DNA of 64,000 bases from OM182 bacterium MED-G28 (GCA_002457215.1 NTJZ01000004.1:124001-188000), one strand, 5' to 3'. Shown: positions 38,525 to 47,905, counted from the first letter of the stretch. Notes: generated from the sequence alone by a model not told the origin. Numbers and translations: made by a program.

Positions 38525-39274
38525 ATGAGTTCAGCAACCGGGGCTTCCGTATACGACAGTTTACACGCTGATAGCGCGGCGCAAGAAGCACACTTGAATG
38601 AAATAGTAGATCGTTATGCGCCATTGGTAAAACGTATAGCGCATCACCTATTGCTACGAATGCCTGCAAGTGTGCAAGTCGATGATCTAATTCAATCCGG
38701 TATGATTGGTTTGCTTGAGGCGGCAAAAAAATACGATGTATCTAAGGGGGCGAGCTTCGAAACCTACGCAGGCATCCGAATACGTGGCTCTATGCTCGAT
38801 GAGGTTAGAAAAGGAGACTGGGCGCCTCGCTCTGTTCATCGAAAGTCGCGCAAAGTTGCCGAAGCCATAAAGACTATTGAGGCAAGAACCGGTAAAGATG
38901 CGAAGGATCAGCAAATTGCGAACGAATTGGAAATTGATCTAAATGCGTATTATGCCATTCTTCAGGATGCATCGGGCTCAAGACTATTTAGCTTTGACGA
39001 TGTCATGGAGGGCGATGATTCGGCCATCGAATTGGCCGCGGGAGAACTCCCTGGTCCGTGTGATGGGTTGCAGCGGGATACTTTTAAGGCTCATTTAGCG
39101 GGAGCCATCGACGGCCTGCCTGATAGAGAAAAGTTAGTTCTAGCTCTTTATTATGATGAGGAATTAAACTTAAAAGAAATTGGAGAAGTAATAGGTGTCA
39201 GTGAGTCTCGGGTAAGTCAAATTCATAGTCAGGCTGCGATGAGATTGCGAGCCCGTCTATCGGAATGGAATTAA
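38525..39274 (+). CDS. fliA: FliA-type RNA polymerase sigma factor (sigma-28)
   Basis: Alternative sigma factor of the sigma-28 group, normally directing flagellar and chemotaxis genes. Region 2 is seen in APLVKRIAHHLLLRMP, VDDLIQSGMIGLLEAAKKYD and FETYAGIRIRGSMLDEVR followed by DWAPRSVHRKSRKV (the FliA hallmark); region 3 in TGKDAKDQQIANELEI; region 4 in LPDREKLVLALYYDEELNLK and the VSESRVSQIHSQA helix-turn-helix. 249 aa. In Pseudomonas fliA begins the chemotaxis run that ends at ccmA; here ccmA follows directly after 515 non-coding bases. Symbol assigned by family. Confidence 0.9.
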   Translation: MSSATGASVYDSLHADSAAQEAHLNEIVDRYAPLVKRIAHHLLLRMPASVQVDDLIQSGMIGLLEAAKKYDVSKGASFETYAGIRIRGSMLDEVRKGDWAPRSVHRKSRKVAEAIKTIEARTGKDAKDQQIANELEIDLNAYYAILQDASGSRLFSFDDVMEGDDSAIELAAGELPGPCDGLQRDTFKAHLAGAIDGLPDREKLVLALYYDEELNLKEIGEVIGVSESRVSQIHSQAAMRLRARLSEWN

Positions 39275-39630
39275 AAATTGAAACTTTTGTAAGAGAAGCT
39301 TCAACTTAAGTTTTGGAAGGTTGATATCCGAAACTAATGTAATATAACTTTTTTACAAGTAGCTGTTCCCAATTAATGGTCCTTTTGTTTGACTGAAGTT
39401 AATTAGCAAAAATAGGCAGCTACTATCGCAGTTTGCCAGTCGGCAATTATCAGCCCCTGTATAGTTTTGGTTTTAACGAAATGGGTTAAGCCATATATTC
39501 TTACTACCAAAAAACGCTACCCAAGAGAAAGTTGCTTAAATAGCCTCGGTGCCCGCTTGCTAGATTCGAGATATTTGGAGTTGCGTCCTCTGATTGTTTG
39601 ATCTCTCGATTTGCTCTACTTTTACGTTAA

Positions 39631-39649
39631 GTATGCTTTTTAAGCATAC
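39631..39649. promoter_or_regulatory. Perfect palindrome upstream of ccmA
   Basis: GTATGCTT and AAGCATAC form a perfect 8-bp inverted repeat around TTT, about 140 bases before ccmA. It could be an operator or a short hairpin. No T run of note follows. Confidence 0.4.
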
Positions 39650-39735
39650 GAAGCATCCCTGATATTTTGGCTTTGCCGGCTGTGGTTCGGCTGTCGCATA
39701 TGAACAAAAAAGGATCGATTTAACCGATTACAGGC

Positions 39736-39741
39736 TATAAT
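39736..39741 (+). promoter_or_regulatory. Candidate -10 element of the ccm operon
   Basis: TATAAT preceded by GGC, 49 bases before the ccmA start region. The matching -35 is poor (TCGATT with a 15-base spacer). Position and consensus make it the best candidate promoter for ccmA-I. Confidence 0.35.
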
Positions 39742-39789
39742 TTTGACTCTAGAACTAGCGTATCAGTGAAGGAATAAAACTAGGACAGT

Positions 39790-40434
39790 ATGGTCATGGT
39801 AGAAGTCGAAACAGATTTGGAAGCATCTATGCTCTGTGTGGATTCACTTTTTTGCGAGCGTGATGACCGTATTTTGTTTGAGGATCTCAATTTTGAATTG
39901 AAAGAAGGGCAGGTACTCCAGATTAAAGGTTCTAATGGTAGCGGGAAAACTACCTTGTTAAGGAATATATGCGGTTTAAATGTGGGCTATGAAGGGGCTA
40001 TCAGCTGGTATGGAGATCCAATAAAAGAATGTCACGAAGAGTTTTATTCATCCCTTGTCTACATAGGGCATCGTGTTGGTGTTAATAAGGTGCTTACACC
40101 CTTAGAAAATCTTCGTTGGAGTTCGAGTCTCCAGCAAGTCATAACTGATGACGAATTGCTGGATGCTTTGGAGAAAGTAGGATTGCGTGGTTATGAAGGC
40201 TCTCAGTGTTTTACGCTTTCAGCAGGCCAGCAGCAGCGGGTGTCGCTTTCTAAGTTGTTGCTGAGTAAAGCAAAATTATGGGTCTTAGATGAGCCGTTTA
40301 CCACCTTGGATGCAGCCGGTGTAAAACAATTGGAAACATTGTTAAAAACTCATGCAGGCAATGGGGGTGCCGTAATGGTGACAACACATCACACACTCTC
40401 AGTCCCTAACTTGCAAGTCTTGGAGCTTGGATAG
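39790..40434 (+). CDS. ccmA: Cytochrome c maturation ATPase CcmA
   Basis: ATP-binding subunit of the CcmABCDE complex that releases holo-CcmE from CcmC. Walker A GSNGSGKTT near residue 48, signature LSAGQQQRVSLSKL and Walker B LWVLDEPFTTLD, then the H-loop VTTHHTLS. 214 aa. Two ATG codons six bases apart (39790 and 39796) can serve; AGGA at 39782-39785 is better spaced for the second. ccmB starts five bases after its stop. Confidence 0.94.
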   Translation: MVMVEVETDLEASMLCVDSLFCERDDRILFEDLNFELKEGQVLQIKGSNGSGKTTLLRNICGLNVGYEGAISWYGDPIKECHEEFYSSLVYIGHRVGVNKVLTPLENLRWSSSLQQVITDDELLDALEKVGLRGYEGSQCFTLSAGQQQRVSLSKLLLSKAKLWVLDEPFTTLDAAGVKQLETLLKTHAGNGGAVMVTTHHTLSVPNLQVLELG

Positions 40435-40439
40435 TAATT

Positions 40440-41129
40440 ATGACTGCTCAAACAGTAACGACATTTCAGGCATTCAAGGCTACTCTTAAGCGAGATTTGT
40501 TGATTGCTTATAAGAGAAAAAATGACATGGTTAATCCTTTTATGTTCTTTCTCATTGTGGCTTCCTTATTTCCGATCGGTATTTCGCCAGACCCTGATAG
40601 GCTTGCTGAAATTGCTAGTGGAGTACTATGGATTTCCGCTTTATTAGCTTCATTGCTGGCCATGGATAACTTGTTCCGCTCGGATTATGAAGACGGTTCT
40701 TTGGAGCAATTGTTACTGAGCCCTCATCCACTTTACTTCCTTGTGTTAGCTAAGAATATAAGCCACTGGTTAGTTAGCGGATTACCGGTGGCTTTGGTGT
40801 CACCACTTGTAGCATATATGCTCAATTTACCCGGTGAATCCTATTTTACCCTCTTCATAACTTTGCTTATTGGTACTCCGGTTCTTAGTCTGCTGGGATC
40901 AATTGGTGTAGCGCTTACGGTAGGCTTAGGCAGTAGAGGGTTGATTTTAGCGGTAATTACGTTACCAATGAGCGTCCCAGTTTTGATAGCGGGAACGCTG
41001 ACTGTTCAGCAAACTCTTAATGGGGCATCCCTCGCTGGCTATTTGGCTATATTGGCGGCAATGTTATTTGCTGCGGTATCCTTCGCGCCTTTGGCCTCTG
41101 CTGCTGCTTTGCGTATTAGTGTGAAATAG
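40440..41129 (+). CDS. ccmB: Haem exporter membrane subunit CcmB
   Basis: Six-helix inner-membrane partner of CcmA. The opening KRDLLIAYKRKNDMVNPFMF and the hydrophobic segments PIGISPDPDRLAEI-ASGVLWISALLASLL are typical of CcmB; FRSDYEDGSLEQLLLSP is the conserved cytoplasmic loop. 229 aa. Part of the ccm operon. Confidence 0.94.
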   Translation: MTAQTVTTFQAFKATLKRDLLIAYKRKNDMVNPFMFFLIVASLFPIGISPDPDRLAEIASGVLWISALLASLLAMDNLFRSDYEDGSLEQLLLSPHPLYFLVLAKNISHWLVSGLPVALVSPLVAYMLNLPGESYFTLFITLLIGTPVLSLLGSIGVALTVGLGSRGLILAVITLPMSVPVLIAGTLTVQQTLNGASLAGYLAILAAMLFAAVSFAPLASAAALRISVK

Positions 41130-41268
41130 TAGCTAGATAGTTCAATTTTTGATCCATTTTAATGATTACCCCGTAATTACAATAGATTACAATACGTCAT
41201 ATGGTCGTATATCGGGGCCATGATATAATTAGCGGGTCAACTTTAAGATCGGTAGAAGCAGAAATTCT

Positions 41269-42009
41269 ATGTGGTTGTGGTTCTCGAAATTAGGTTCTCC
41301 TAAGTGGTTCTACGAGTTATCAGGCAAATGGTTGCCCTGGCTGGCGGCTGGTATGTCATTGCTGCTTATTGTTGGGATTATTTGGGCGTTATTGTTTGTG
41401 CCTCCGGATTATCAGCAGGGTGATACGATCCGTATAATGTATGTTCACGTTCCATTTGCCAGTATTTCTTTAGCATTTTTCCCTTTGATGGCAGTTGCAG
41501 GAACAATAACGCTAGTTTGGCGCATGAAGCTTGCTGACATGGTAGCTAAAACAGCTGCACCGCTAGGTGCATGGTTTACAGCCTTGGCTCTGGCTTCTGG
41601 CTCTATCTGGGGAAGCGATATCTGGGGCACCTGGTGGATATGGGATGGACGACTGACCTCCATGTTGTTGCAGTTCTTTTTACTGGTGGGTGTTATTTCT
41701 TTGCGCTCGGCACTTGAAGATGCTGATGCGGCAGCAAAGGCATGCGCTCTGTTATCAATCGTAGGCTGTATCAATGTCTTTGTGATTAAGTACTCTGTAG
41801 ACTGGTGGAACACTCTTCATCAGCCCTCGGGGTCATTTAGCCTCTCTGATGAGGCGCCAAACCCACCCGAGGTTTGGGTGCCGCTAGTAATTATGATAGT
41901 TGCTGTTTATTTATTTTTTGTTGTGAGTCTTATCCTCTCAACTCGAAATGAAATTTTGGAGAGAGAAAGACGTTCTCAATGGGTACAAGAACTGATAGGA
42001 GCTAATTAA
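41269..42009 (+). CDS. ccmC: Haem-handling protein CcmC
   Basis: Six-helix membrane protein that loads haem onto CcmE. The periplasmic tryptophan-rich haem-binding motif WGTWWIWDGRLTSMLLQFF is present, with conserved histidines in MYVHVP and TLHQPSGSF flanking it. 246 aa. It follows ccmB after a 139-base gap, the largest in the operon, which may hold a secondary promoter. Confidence 0.95.
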   Translation: MWLWFSKLGSPKWFYELSGKWLPWLAAGMSLLLIVGIIWALLFVPPDYQQGDTIRIMYVHVPFASISLAFFPLMAVAGTITLVWRMKLADMVAKTAAPLGAWFTALALASGSIWGSDIWGTWWIWDGRLTSMLLQFFLLVGVISLRSALEDADAAAKACALLSIVGCINVFVIKYSVDWWNTLHQPSGSFSLSDEAPNPPEVWVPLVIMIVAVYLFFVVSLILSTRNEILERERRSQWVQELIGAN

Positions 42010-42018
42010 GCGAATTCC

Positions 42019-42258
42019 ATGTTTGAATCGATTCAGTTTTCTAGTTTTGGTGATTTTGTTGAGATGGGCGGTTACGCATTTAATGTTTGGTCGGTTTATG
42101 CTCTGTTTCTCCTATTTTTTTTTATTAATCTGTATTTCCCGATACTGAAACGAAAGCAGATTATGCGTGAACAAAAACGTCGTTTACTCGTTAATAGAGA
42201 AAAGGTCTCTATAGACAGTAAACTAAGTAATAACGAAATGGATAAAAACGACTCTTAA
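42019..42258 (+). CDS. ccmD: Cytochrome c maturation protein CcmD
   Basis: Small membrane protein that holds CcmE with CcmC. 79 aa with a single membrane helix (VWSVYALFLLFFFINLYFPI) followed by a basic cytoplasmic tail containing REQKRRLL. FGDFVEMGGYAFNVW is the usual CcmD opening. Position between ccmC and ccmE confirms it. Confidence 0.92.
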   Translation: MFESIQFSSFGDFVEMGGYAFNVWSVYALFLLFFFINLYFPILKRKQIMREQKRRLLVNREKVSIDSKLSNNEMDKNDS

Positions 42259-42278
42259 CAGGGCGCTCTGGAGGTTTT

Positions 42279-42746
42279 TTGAAGGCTCATCGACAAAAAA
42301 AGTTAACCATCATTCTGTTTGTTGCTGCAGGGTTAACTGTGTCAGTCGGATTGATTCTTTTTGCCATGAGTCAAAATATTAATTTGTTTTATACTCCTAC
42401 TCAGGTGGCAGAGGGTGAGGTTACGATAGGCCAGCAAATTAGAATTGGGGGAATGGTGAAGGAAGGCTCTGTAGTCTCCGCGAATGACAGTTTGCAAGTT
42501 AGATTTGAAACTACGGATTTTATACACGCAGTGCCGATTGAATATGAAGGAATATTGCCTGACTTATTCCGTGAAGGTCAGGGCATTGTTGCGGAAGGGA
42601 CTGTTGATGCGGCTGGTGTTTTTCATGCTTCTCGGGTACTGGCAAAACATGATGAAAACTATATGTCTCAGGAGGTGAAGGCAGCTCTAGATGCTGCCGG
42701 TGTGAATACTGAAACTCATCCTTCTCTTGTTGCTCCGGAAAGTTAA
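42279..42746 (+). CDS. ccmE: Haem chaperone CcmE
   Basis: Membrane-anchored periplasmic OB-fold protein that binds haem covalently and passes it to CcmF/CcmH. One N-terminal membrane helix; the haem-binding His124 is in LAKHDENYM with Tyr128 (HxxxY motif). Start is TTG, supported by GGAGG eight bases upstream. 155 aa. The ccmF ATG follows the stop directly. Confidence 0.95.
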   Translation: MKAHRQKKLTIILFVAAGLTVSVGLILFAMSQNINLFYTPTQVAEGEVTIGQQIRIGGMVKEGSVVSANDSLQVRFETTDFIHAVPIEYEGILPDLFREGQGIVAEGTVDAAGVFHASRVLAKHDENYMSQEVKAALDAAGVNTETHPSLVAPES

Positions 42747-44756
42747 ATGATACCAGAATTAGGACAATTCTCTCTTATACTTGCTTTCTGTCTAAGCATT
42801 CTACTTGGCACTTTGCCGATAATTGGTGCTGCTAGAAGTAATATGGTCTGGATGAATTTAGCGCGACCGCTAGCTACTGGGATTTTTGTCTTCTTGGGCA
42901 TAAGTATCGGAATTCTTGCTTATACTTTTGTAACTGACGACTTTTCTGTACAAATTGTAGCAGCGCAATCTAATTCACTCTTGCCGATGCACTATAAACT
43001 CACGGCCCTGTGGGGTGGCCATGAGGGTTCATTTCTATTATGGACTTTTATGCTTTCCGGCTGGATGTTGGCGGTTAGCGTCTTTAGTAAAACCATGCCA
43101 ATCGAGTTTGTTGCAAGAGTCTTAGGAGTGCTGGGCTTGCTCTGTGTTTCCTACATTCTTTTTATGCTGGCGACCTCAAATCCTTTCATGAGAATTGTGC
43201 CATTACCTCCAGGCGATGGATCTGACCTCAACACGGCCTTGCAGGATTTCGGGTTTATTGTGCACCCGCCCACTCTTTATATGGGTTATGTCGGTTTCTC
43301 GGTGGTATTCGCTTTTGCTATTGCTGCTTTATTGAGCGGCCGTTTGGATGCGGCTTGGGCAAGATGGTCTCGACCCTGGGCAAATATCTCTTGGGCAATT
43401 CTTACTATTGGTATTGCATTGGGTAGTTGGTGGGCTTACTACGAGTTAGGTTGGGGGGGTTGGTGGGCATGGGATCCTGTGGAAAATCCTCCGTTAATTA
43501 CTTGGTTGCTTGGCACAGCCCTGATTCACTCGCTTGCGGTTACGGAAAAACGTGGCGTCTTTAAAAGCTGGACAGTTCTTTTAGCAATATTGGCATTTTC
43601 AGGAAGTTTACTGGGAACCTTTATAACCCGCTCTGGGCTCCTGACTTCTGTACATGCTTTCGCTAGTGACCCAACAAGGGGTGTCTTTATATTAGCTATA
43701 TTAGTAATTGCTGTCGGAGGAGCTTTACTCCTTTATGCTATTCGTGCTCCCCAGATGAAAAGTGAATTTGGGTTCGGTTTGGTCTCTCGGGAAATATTTC
43801 TTCTTGCAAATAATGTTCTGCTAGTTGTTTCAGCGGCATCGATCTTTCTTGGTACTATGTTCCCGATGATTTATCAGGCACTCACGGATGACTTAATTTC
43901 TATCGGCCCCCCATATTTTAATGCCATTTTCGGCCCTCTCATGATTCTGTTGATTTTAGTATTAGGAGTGGGGCCAATGAGCCGTTGGAAGCGAACTTCT
44001 ACTTCTTATTTGGTCCAACAACTAGCCAAAGTTGCGGCAGCTAGTATAGCTATTGGCGTGGTATTGCCGTTGCTTGTACTTTTCGAGATTTCTTTCGCTG
44101 CTATTATTTGTGTAGTCCTGGCCTCATGGATTGTGTTGAGTATGGCTAAAGACTTAAGAAATAAGATTGCTAATAAGGAAACTGTAAGCAAAGGATTGCG
44201 TACACTCTCATTAAGTTATTATGGAATGCAAATCGCACATATTGGCGTAGCGGTTATGTTAATAGGTGTAGGCTTAACAAGTTATTTTAGTACCGAACGC
44301 AGCGTATTGTTGGCGCCTGGTGCGACCGTTACCCTGGGATCCTATGCTTTTCGTTTTGATGGTAGCGAAGCAACACAAGGGCCAAATTATATTGCTGACC
44401 AAGCAACATTTAGCGTTAGTAAAGATGGTAACTCTTTAGGCGAACTTTACCCTGAACGAAGAATATATTTGGCTACTGGGACTCCATCAACTGAAATGGC
44501 AATCGATGCCGGTTTTCTACGCGACCTTTTTATAACCTTAGGTGAAGAAAAAGAGGATGGTGCCTGGACTATGACAGTTTACGTTAAGCCATTTGTGCGC
44601 TGGATTTGGTTAGGTGCAATTTTTATGGCAATAGGGGGTACTTTGGCCGCCACTGACAAACGTTATCGCCGCTTGCGTCAACGTAAATCTGCGAGAGACA
44701 TCACCGCCAAAGAGAAAATCGAACCAGATAGCTTGCAGCCTGCTGCCTCACCCTAA
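42747..44756 (+). CDS. ccmF: Cytochrome c haem lyase subunit CcmF
   Basis: Large multi-spanning membrane protein that joins haem to apocytochrome c with CcmH and CcmI. The tryptophan-rich WGGWWAWDPVENPPLITWL motif is present, along with LPMHYKLTALWGGHEGS, FIVHPPTLYMGYVGF and GTFITRSGLLTSVHAF, supplying conserved histidines. 669 aa, about 15 membrane helices expected for the family. ccmG starts two bases after its stop. Confidence 0.96.
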   Translation: MIPELGQFSLILAFCLSILLGTLPIIGAARSNMVWMNLARPLATGIFVFLGISIGILAYTFVTDDFSVQIVAAQSNSLLPMHYKLTALWGGHEGSFLLWTFMLSGWMLAVSVFSKTMPIEFVARVLGVLGLLCVSYILFMLATSNPFMRIVPLPPGDGSDLNTALQDFGFIVHPPTLYMGYVGFSVVFAFAIAALLSGRLDAAWARWSRPWANISWAILTIGIALGSWWAYYELGWGGWWAWDPVENPPLITWLLGTALIHSLAVTEKRGVFKSWTVLLAILAFSGSLLGTFITRSGLLTSVHAFASDPTRGVFILAILVIAVGGALLLYAIRAPQMKSEFGFGLVSREIFLLANNVLLVVSAASIFLGTMFPMIYQALTDDLISIGPPYFNAIFGPLMILLILVLGVGPMSRWKRTSTSYLVQQLAKVAAASIAIGVVLPLLVLFEISFAAIICVVLASWIVLSMAKDLRNKIANKETVSKGLRTLSLSYYGMQIAHIGVAVMLIGVGLTSYFSTERSVLLAPGATVTLGSYAFRFDGSEATQGPNYIADQATFSVSKDGNSLGELYPERRIYLATGTPSTEMAIDAGFLRDLFITLGEEKEDGAWTMTVYVKPFVRWIWLGAIFMAIGGTLAATDKRYRRLRQRKSARDITAKEKIEPDSLQPAASP

Positions 44757-44758
44757 TC

Positions 44759-45292
44759 ATGGACAAACTTAAATATTTTGTACCTTCGTTCGTTTTTATT
44801 GCGCTGGCCATACTACTTTGGCGTGGACTGTACCTAGATACAAGAACTTTGCCGTCGATGCTCATCGATAAGCCACTACCGACATTTACACTTGCCAAGG
44901 TAGAGGGAGAGCCGGTTAGCAATTCGGATCTTCCGGATGAAATATTTTTACTCAATGTGTGGGGAAGTTATTGTCTACCATGTTTAATTGAGCATCCCAC
45001 TTTCATGCGACTCTCTGAAGAAGGCGAAATCCCGGTTGTGGGTATAAACTATAAAGACCAAAACGAATTAGCAAAGGACTGGCTCGATACAAATGGCAAT
45101 CCTTTTTCATTCAGCATCGAAGATCTAGATGGAAGATTCGGAATTGATTTGGGTGTCTATGGCGCGCCAGAAACCTACCTAGTTGATGCAGAAGGCGTGA
45201 TTCGGTATCGACATGTCAGTGTTCTTGATGAAACTGTTTGGAATCAAGAGTTTTTACCTGCAATTGCCGAGCTTGAGGCCAGGTCAAATTAA
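44759..45292 (+). CDS. ccmG: Thiol:disulfide interchange protein CcmG/DsbE
   Basis: Membrane-tethered periplasmic thioredoxin that keeps apocytochrome cysteines reduced. One N-terminal membrane helix, then a thioredoxin fold with active site Cys72-Leu-Pro-Cys75 in NVWGSYCLPCLIEHP. The residue before the first cysteine is Tyr, where Trp is usual. The cis-proline loop is YGAPETYLVD. 177 aa. Confidence 0.93.
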   Translation: MDKLKYFVPSFVFIALAILLWRGLYLDTRTLPSMLIDKPLPTFTLAKVEGEPVSNSDLPDEIFLLNVWGSYCLPCLIEHPTFMRLSEEGEIPVVGINYKDQNELAKDWLDTNGNPFSFSIEDLDGRFGIDLGVYGAPETYLVDAEGVIRYRHVSVLDETVWNQEFLPAIAELEARSN

Positions 45293-45333
45293 CTAGATGG
45301 TTCTAGGTGAAAATAAAATAGATATTTATTGAG

Positions 45334-45819
45334 ATGAAAACCTTTCGTTATCTAAATTATATTTCTTTTAGCTTGCTTTTTAGTTTTGGGGTAGCGTCGG
45401 GTTCTATTGCTCAAGTTGATACTTTTGAGTTTGACAATGATGTGCAGCAACAAAGGTTTCGCACACTATCGGACGAATTGCGCTGCCCAATGTGTCAAAA
45501 TACTAATCTAAGTGGCTCAACCGGCGGTGTTGCAGAAGACCTCCGGCGAGAAATTCATCGAATGATTCTCGAGGGAATGTCAGATAGGGATATTGAGAGA
45601 TTTATGTTCGAGCGTTATGGCGATTTTATTTTTTATCGACCGCGTCTAACGGCCCAAACACTATTGCTATGGTTTGGGCCACTGTTTTTTTTGTTGATCG
45701 GTGGGTTTGTCGCAAGAGGTATTTTTAAGCGGGCGAAAGAGGTCGGAGATATAGAATCTAAGTTGAATGAGTCGCAAAAAGCGCGACTAAACGAATTAAT
45801 TGGCGAGAAACAAGGGTAA
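45334..45819 (+). CDS. ccmH: Cytochrome c maturation protein CcmH (CycL)
   Basis: Membrane-anchored thiol oxidoreductase that reduces the apocytochrome CXXCH site. A signal peptide or signal anchor is followed by the LRCPMCQN motif (Cys51, Cys54) and a C-terminal membrane helix (LLLWFGPLFFLLIGGFV). 161 aa is the short N-terminal form; the TPR part is the separate CcmI. Confidence 0.94.
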   Translation: MKTFRYLNYISFSLLFSFGVASGSIAQVDTFEFDNDVQQQRFRTLSDELRCPMCQNTNLSGSTGGVAEDLRREIHRMILEGMSDRDIERFMFERYGDFIFYRPRLTAQTLLLWFGPLFFLLIGGFVARGIFKRAKEVGDIESKLNESQKARLNELIGEKQG

Positions 45820-45842
45820 GTAACGATTTCTGATAGGTTTCT

Positions 45843-47150
45843 ATGTTCTTCCAGGCATTAACTTTTTTATTGATTACTTTAGCGGCACTGTTCGTGATCG
45901 TTCCGCTTTGGCGCGACCGTCATAAAACGAATATTGATGCAGAGCTAAGAAAAGAAGCTAATTTGACCTTGTTTTATGAGAGGTCTGAAGATTTGAAGAC
46001 TGAGCTCGAGGCTGGCAATTTAGATCGAGTGCAATTCGATGCCTTGATCATAGAGCTACAGCAAAATCTATTAGCAGATGTTGAGATGAAACCTCTCGCG
46101 GAGGCTTCTCTTGTTATAGAAAAATCAAAACAAAAGCGGGAAAAGAATAAGGGAAAAGAGAAGAGAGATCGAATCAACAGTCTGGGAACTGATGGTCTTT
46201 TTTCCTTAAGCTTAATAGTACCGTTAGTTTTCCTTCTGTTAATGCCGATTCTCGCTTACGGTCTCTATGAGCGTTGGGGTTTTTTAAGCGATGTAGAAAT
46301 GATGAGCTTGTATCAGCGTACAGTCGACAATCGAGATGATATAGAAGAAGCTCAGTCATTAATCGTAAGTTTGGGTGAGGCAGCGCAGGAGAACGAAGAT
46401 CAGCCCTGGACTTGGTACTTTCTTGCGGAAAATTTTGCCAATCTTGGGATGTTTAATGAAGCTGAAATTTCCTATCTGCGTTCATCTGCATTACTTGATG
46501 CAACGCCTGAAAAAGCGTTGGTGTTAGGCAGAGTTGCAATGGCGATGTATATAAATGCCGAGCTGCAGTTCACGCCACAGATATTAGAAATTATTGCTGA
46601 GGCGAGAGAGATTAACCCGAACGAGATTTCTGTATTGCAGTTACTAGCAACTGACGCCGCAGAAAATGAAGATTATGAGTCGGCCATCCAATATTGGCGA
46701 CTATTAATACAGGCGAGTCCTAATTCAGCTCAAGCCGATCAACTTCGCTTGAATATTGCTGCTGCTCAACAAGTTCTTGCGGAACAGGATCCGGATGCTG
46801 CGAGCGGGCCTATTATCAATATTAATGTTTCCCTAGCCAATGGATTGCAGCTTAATGAGAATCTCCGGGTTTTTGTTGCGGCAAGAAATGCTGATAGAGA
46901 AGGATTGCCGCCATTAGCAGCAACTTCACTGGTGGTAGCTAATCTTCCTATGATGGTTCAGCTCGACGATAGTTTGGCAGTTGGGCCCTTTGATTTATCC
47001 TCTGCTGAAAATGTCTTCGTTTCTGCTTTAGTATCCTACGCAGGCACCGCGACGCCTCAAAGGGGGGATTATCGAGTTGTTTCCGAAATTTTTTCCCACA
47101 ACTTTGATCTCACAGAAATAAACCTCATCATTTCGGAACGAGTAGAATAA
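45843..47150 (+). CDS. ccmI: Cytochrome c maturation protein CcmI (TPR subunit)
   Basis: Apocytochrome chaperone of the haem lyase. Two N-terminal membrane helices (about residues 1-20 and 95-115) separate a short charged loop (YERSEDLKTELEAGNLDRVQ) typical of CcmI; the periplasmic part holds TPR-like helices (DQPWTWYFLAENFANLGMFNEAE) and a C-terminal domain (PIININVSLAN). 435 aa. Last gene of the complete ccmABCDEFGHI set. Confidence 0.92.
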   Translation: MFFQALTFLLITLAALFVIVPLWRDRHKTNIDAELRKEANLTLFYERSEDLKTELEAGNLDRVQFDALIIELQQNLLADVEMKPLAEASLVIEKSKQKREKNKGKEKRDRINSLGTDGLFSLSLIVPLVFLLLMPILAYGLYERWGFLSDVEMMSLYQRTVDNRDDIEEAQSLIVSLGEAAQENEDQPWTWYFLAENFANLGMFNEAEISYLRSSALLDATPEKALVLGRVAMAMYINAELQFTPQILEIIAEAREINPNEISVLQLLATDAAENEDYESAIQYWRLLIQASPNSAQADQLRLNIAAAQQVLAEQDPDAASGPIININVSLANGLQLNENLRVFVAARNADREGLPPLAATSLVVANLPMMVQLDDSLAVGPFDLSSAENVFVSALVSYAGTATPQRGDYRVVSEIFSHNFDLTEINLIISERVE

Positions 47151-47178
47151 GCCACTAGGCTTTATCGACTCGCTAATT

Positions 47179-47805
47179 ATGTATTGGACTGAATTTCTTA
47201 CCATTGCTGTTGCTCATTTATTTGCGGTGGCTTCTCCGGGCCCAGATTTTGCCGTAGTACTCCGGCAATGTGTTACATATGGTACTAAAGCTGGACTCTG
47301 GACAAGTATTGGAGTTGCTACTGGAATATTGCTCCATGTCAGTTATTGTATATTGGGTGTAGCATTTTTATTATCTCAATCGCCTTCATTTTTTAGTGCT
47401 ATGAAATTTCTGGCTGCACTTTATCTCTTGTATCTAGGTTTCCAATCAATTGTTGAATCATTAGGCTCGGCCGTGACTGAGGAGGTAATGGAAGATAATA
47501 GTAGCGTTGACCCGAGAAAAGCGTTGGTCTTGGGTTTCCTTACAAATGGTTTGAACCCTAAAGCTACTTTGTTTTTTCTGGCCTTGTTTACAGTGGTAAT
47601 CAGGCAGGATACTCCCACTAGTGTGCAAATTGCCTATGGCATCTACCTTTCCATAGCGACTTTCATTTGGTTTGCTATGATGTCTAAGATATTAGGTCAT
47701 GCCGCAGTGCGTATGTGGTTTTTAAGATCAGGAGCATGGTTTGAGCGGGTTATGGGGGTTATTCTAATTTTGTTAGCGCTCCAGATTGTATTTTATGGCA
47801 GTTAA
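47179..47805 (+). CDS. LysE/RhtB-family amino acid exporter
   Basis: Inner-membrane exporter of about six helices, typically exporting threonine, homoserine lactone or other amino acids. The family hallmark VASPGPDFAVVLRQCVTYG is near the N-terminus, followed by FLAALYLLYLGFQSI and GFLTNGLNPKATLFFLALF. 208 aa. It begins 28 bases after ccmI and may be read through, but functional linkage is not implied. Confidence 0.9.
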   Translation: MYWTEFLTIAVAHLFAVASPGPDFAVVLRQCVTYGTKAGLWTSIGVATGILLHVSYCILGVAFLLSQSPSFFSAMKFLAALYLLYLGFQSIVESLGSAVTEEVMEDNSSVDPRKALVLGFLTNGLNPKATLFFLALFTVVIRQDTPTSVQIAYGIYLSIATFIWFAMMSKILGHAAVRMWFLRSGAWFERVMGVILILLALQIVFYGS

Positions 47806-47905
47806 AAACCCGATCAACTTCAATGGATTACAGGCTTTCAGTATAGTTTTAGCGTGCATCTTCCCGTGAAGGTGAGATATAGTTAGCGATCGAAAGAGAA
47901 GTGAT

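Larger units (their letters stand above)
39275..39789. other. Non-coding region between fliA and ccmA
   Basis: 515 bases with no recognised gene. It contains the palindrome at 39631-39649 and a TATAAT at 39736-39741, both listed separately. No chemotaxis gene remnant could be read. Confidence 0.5.
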
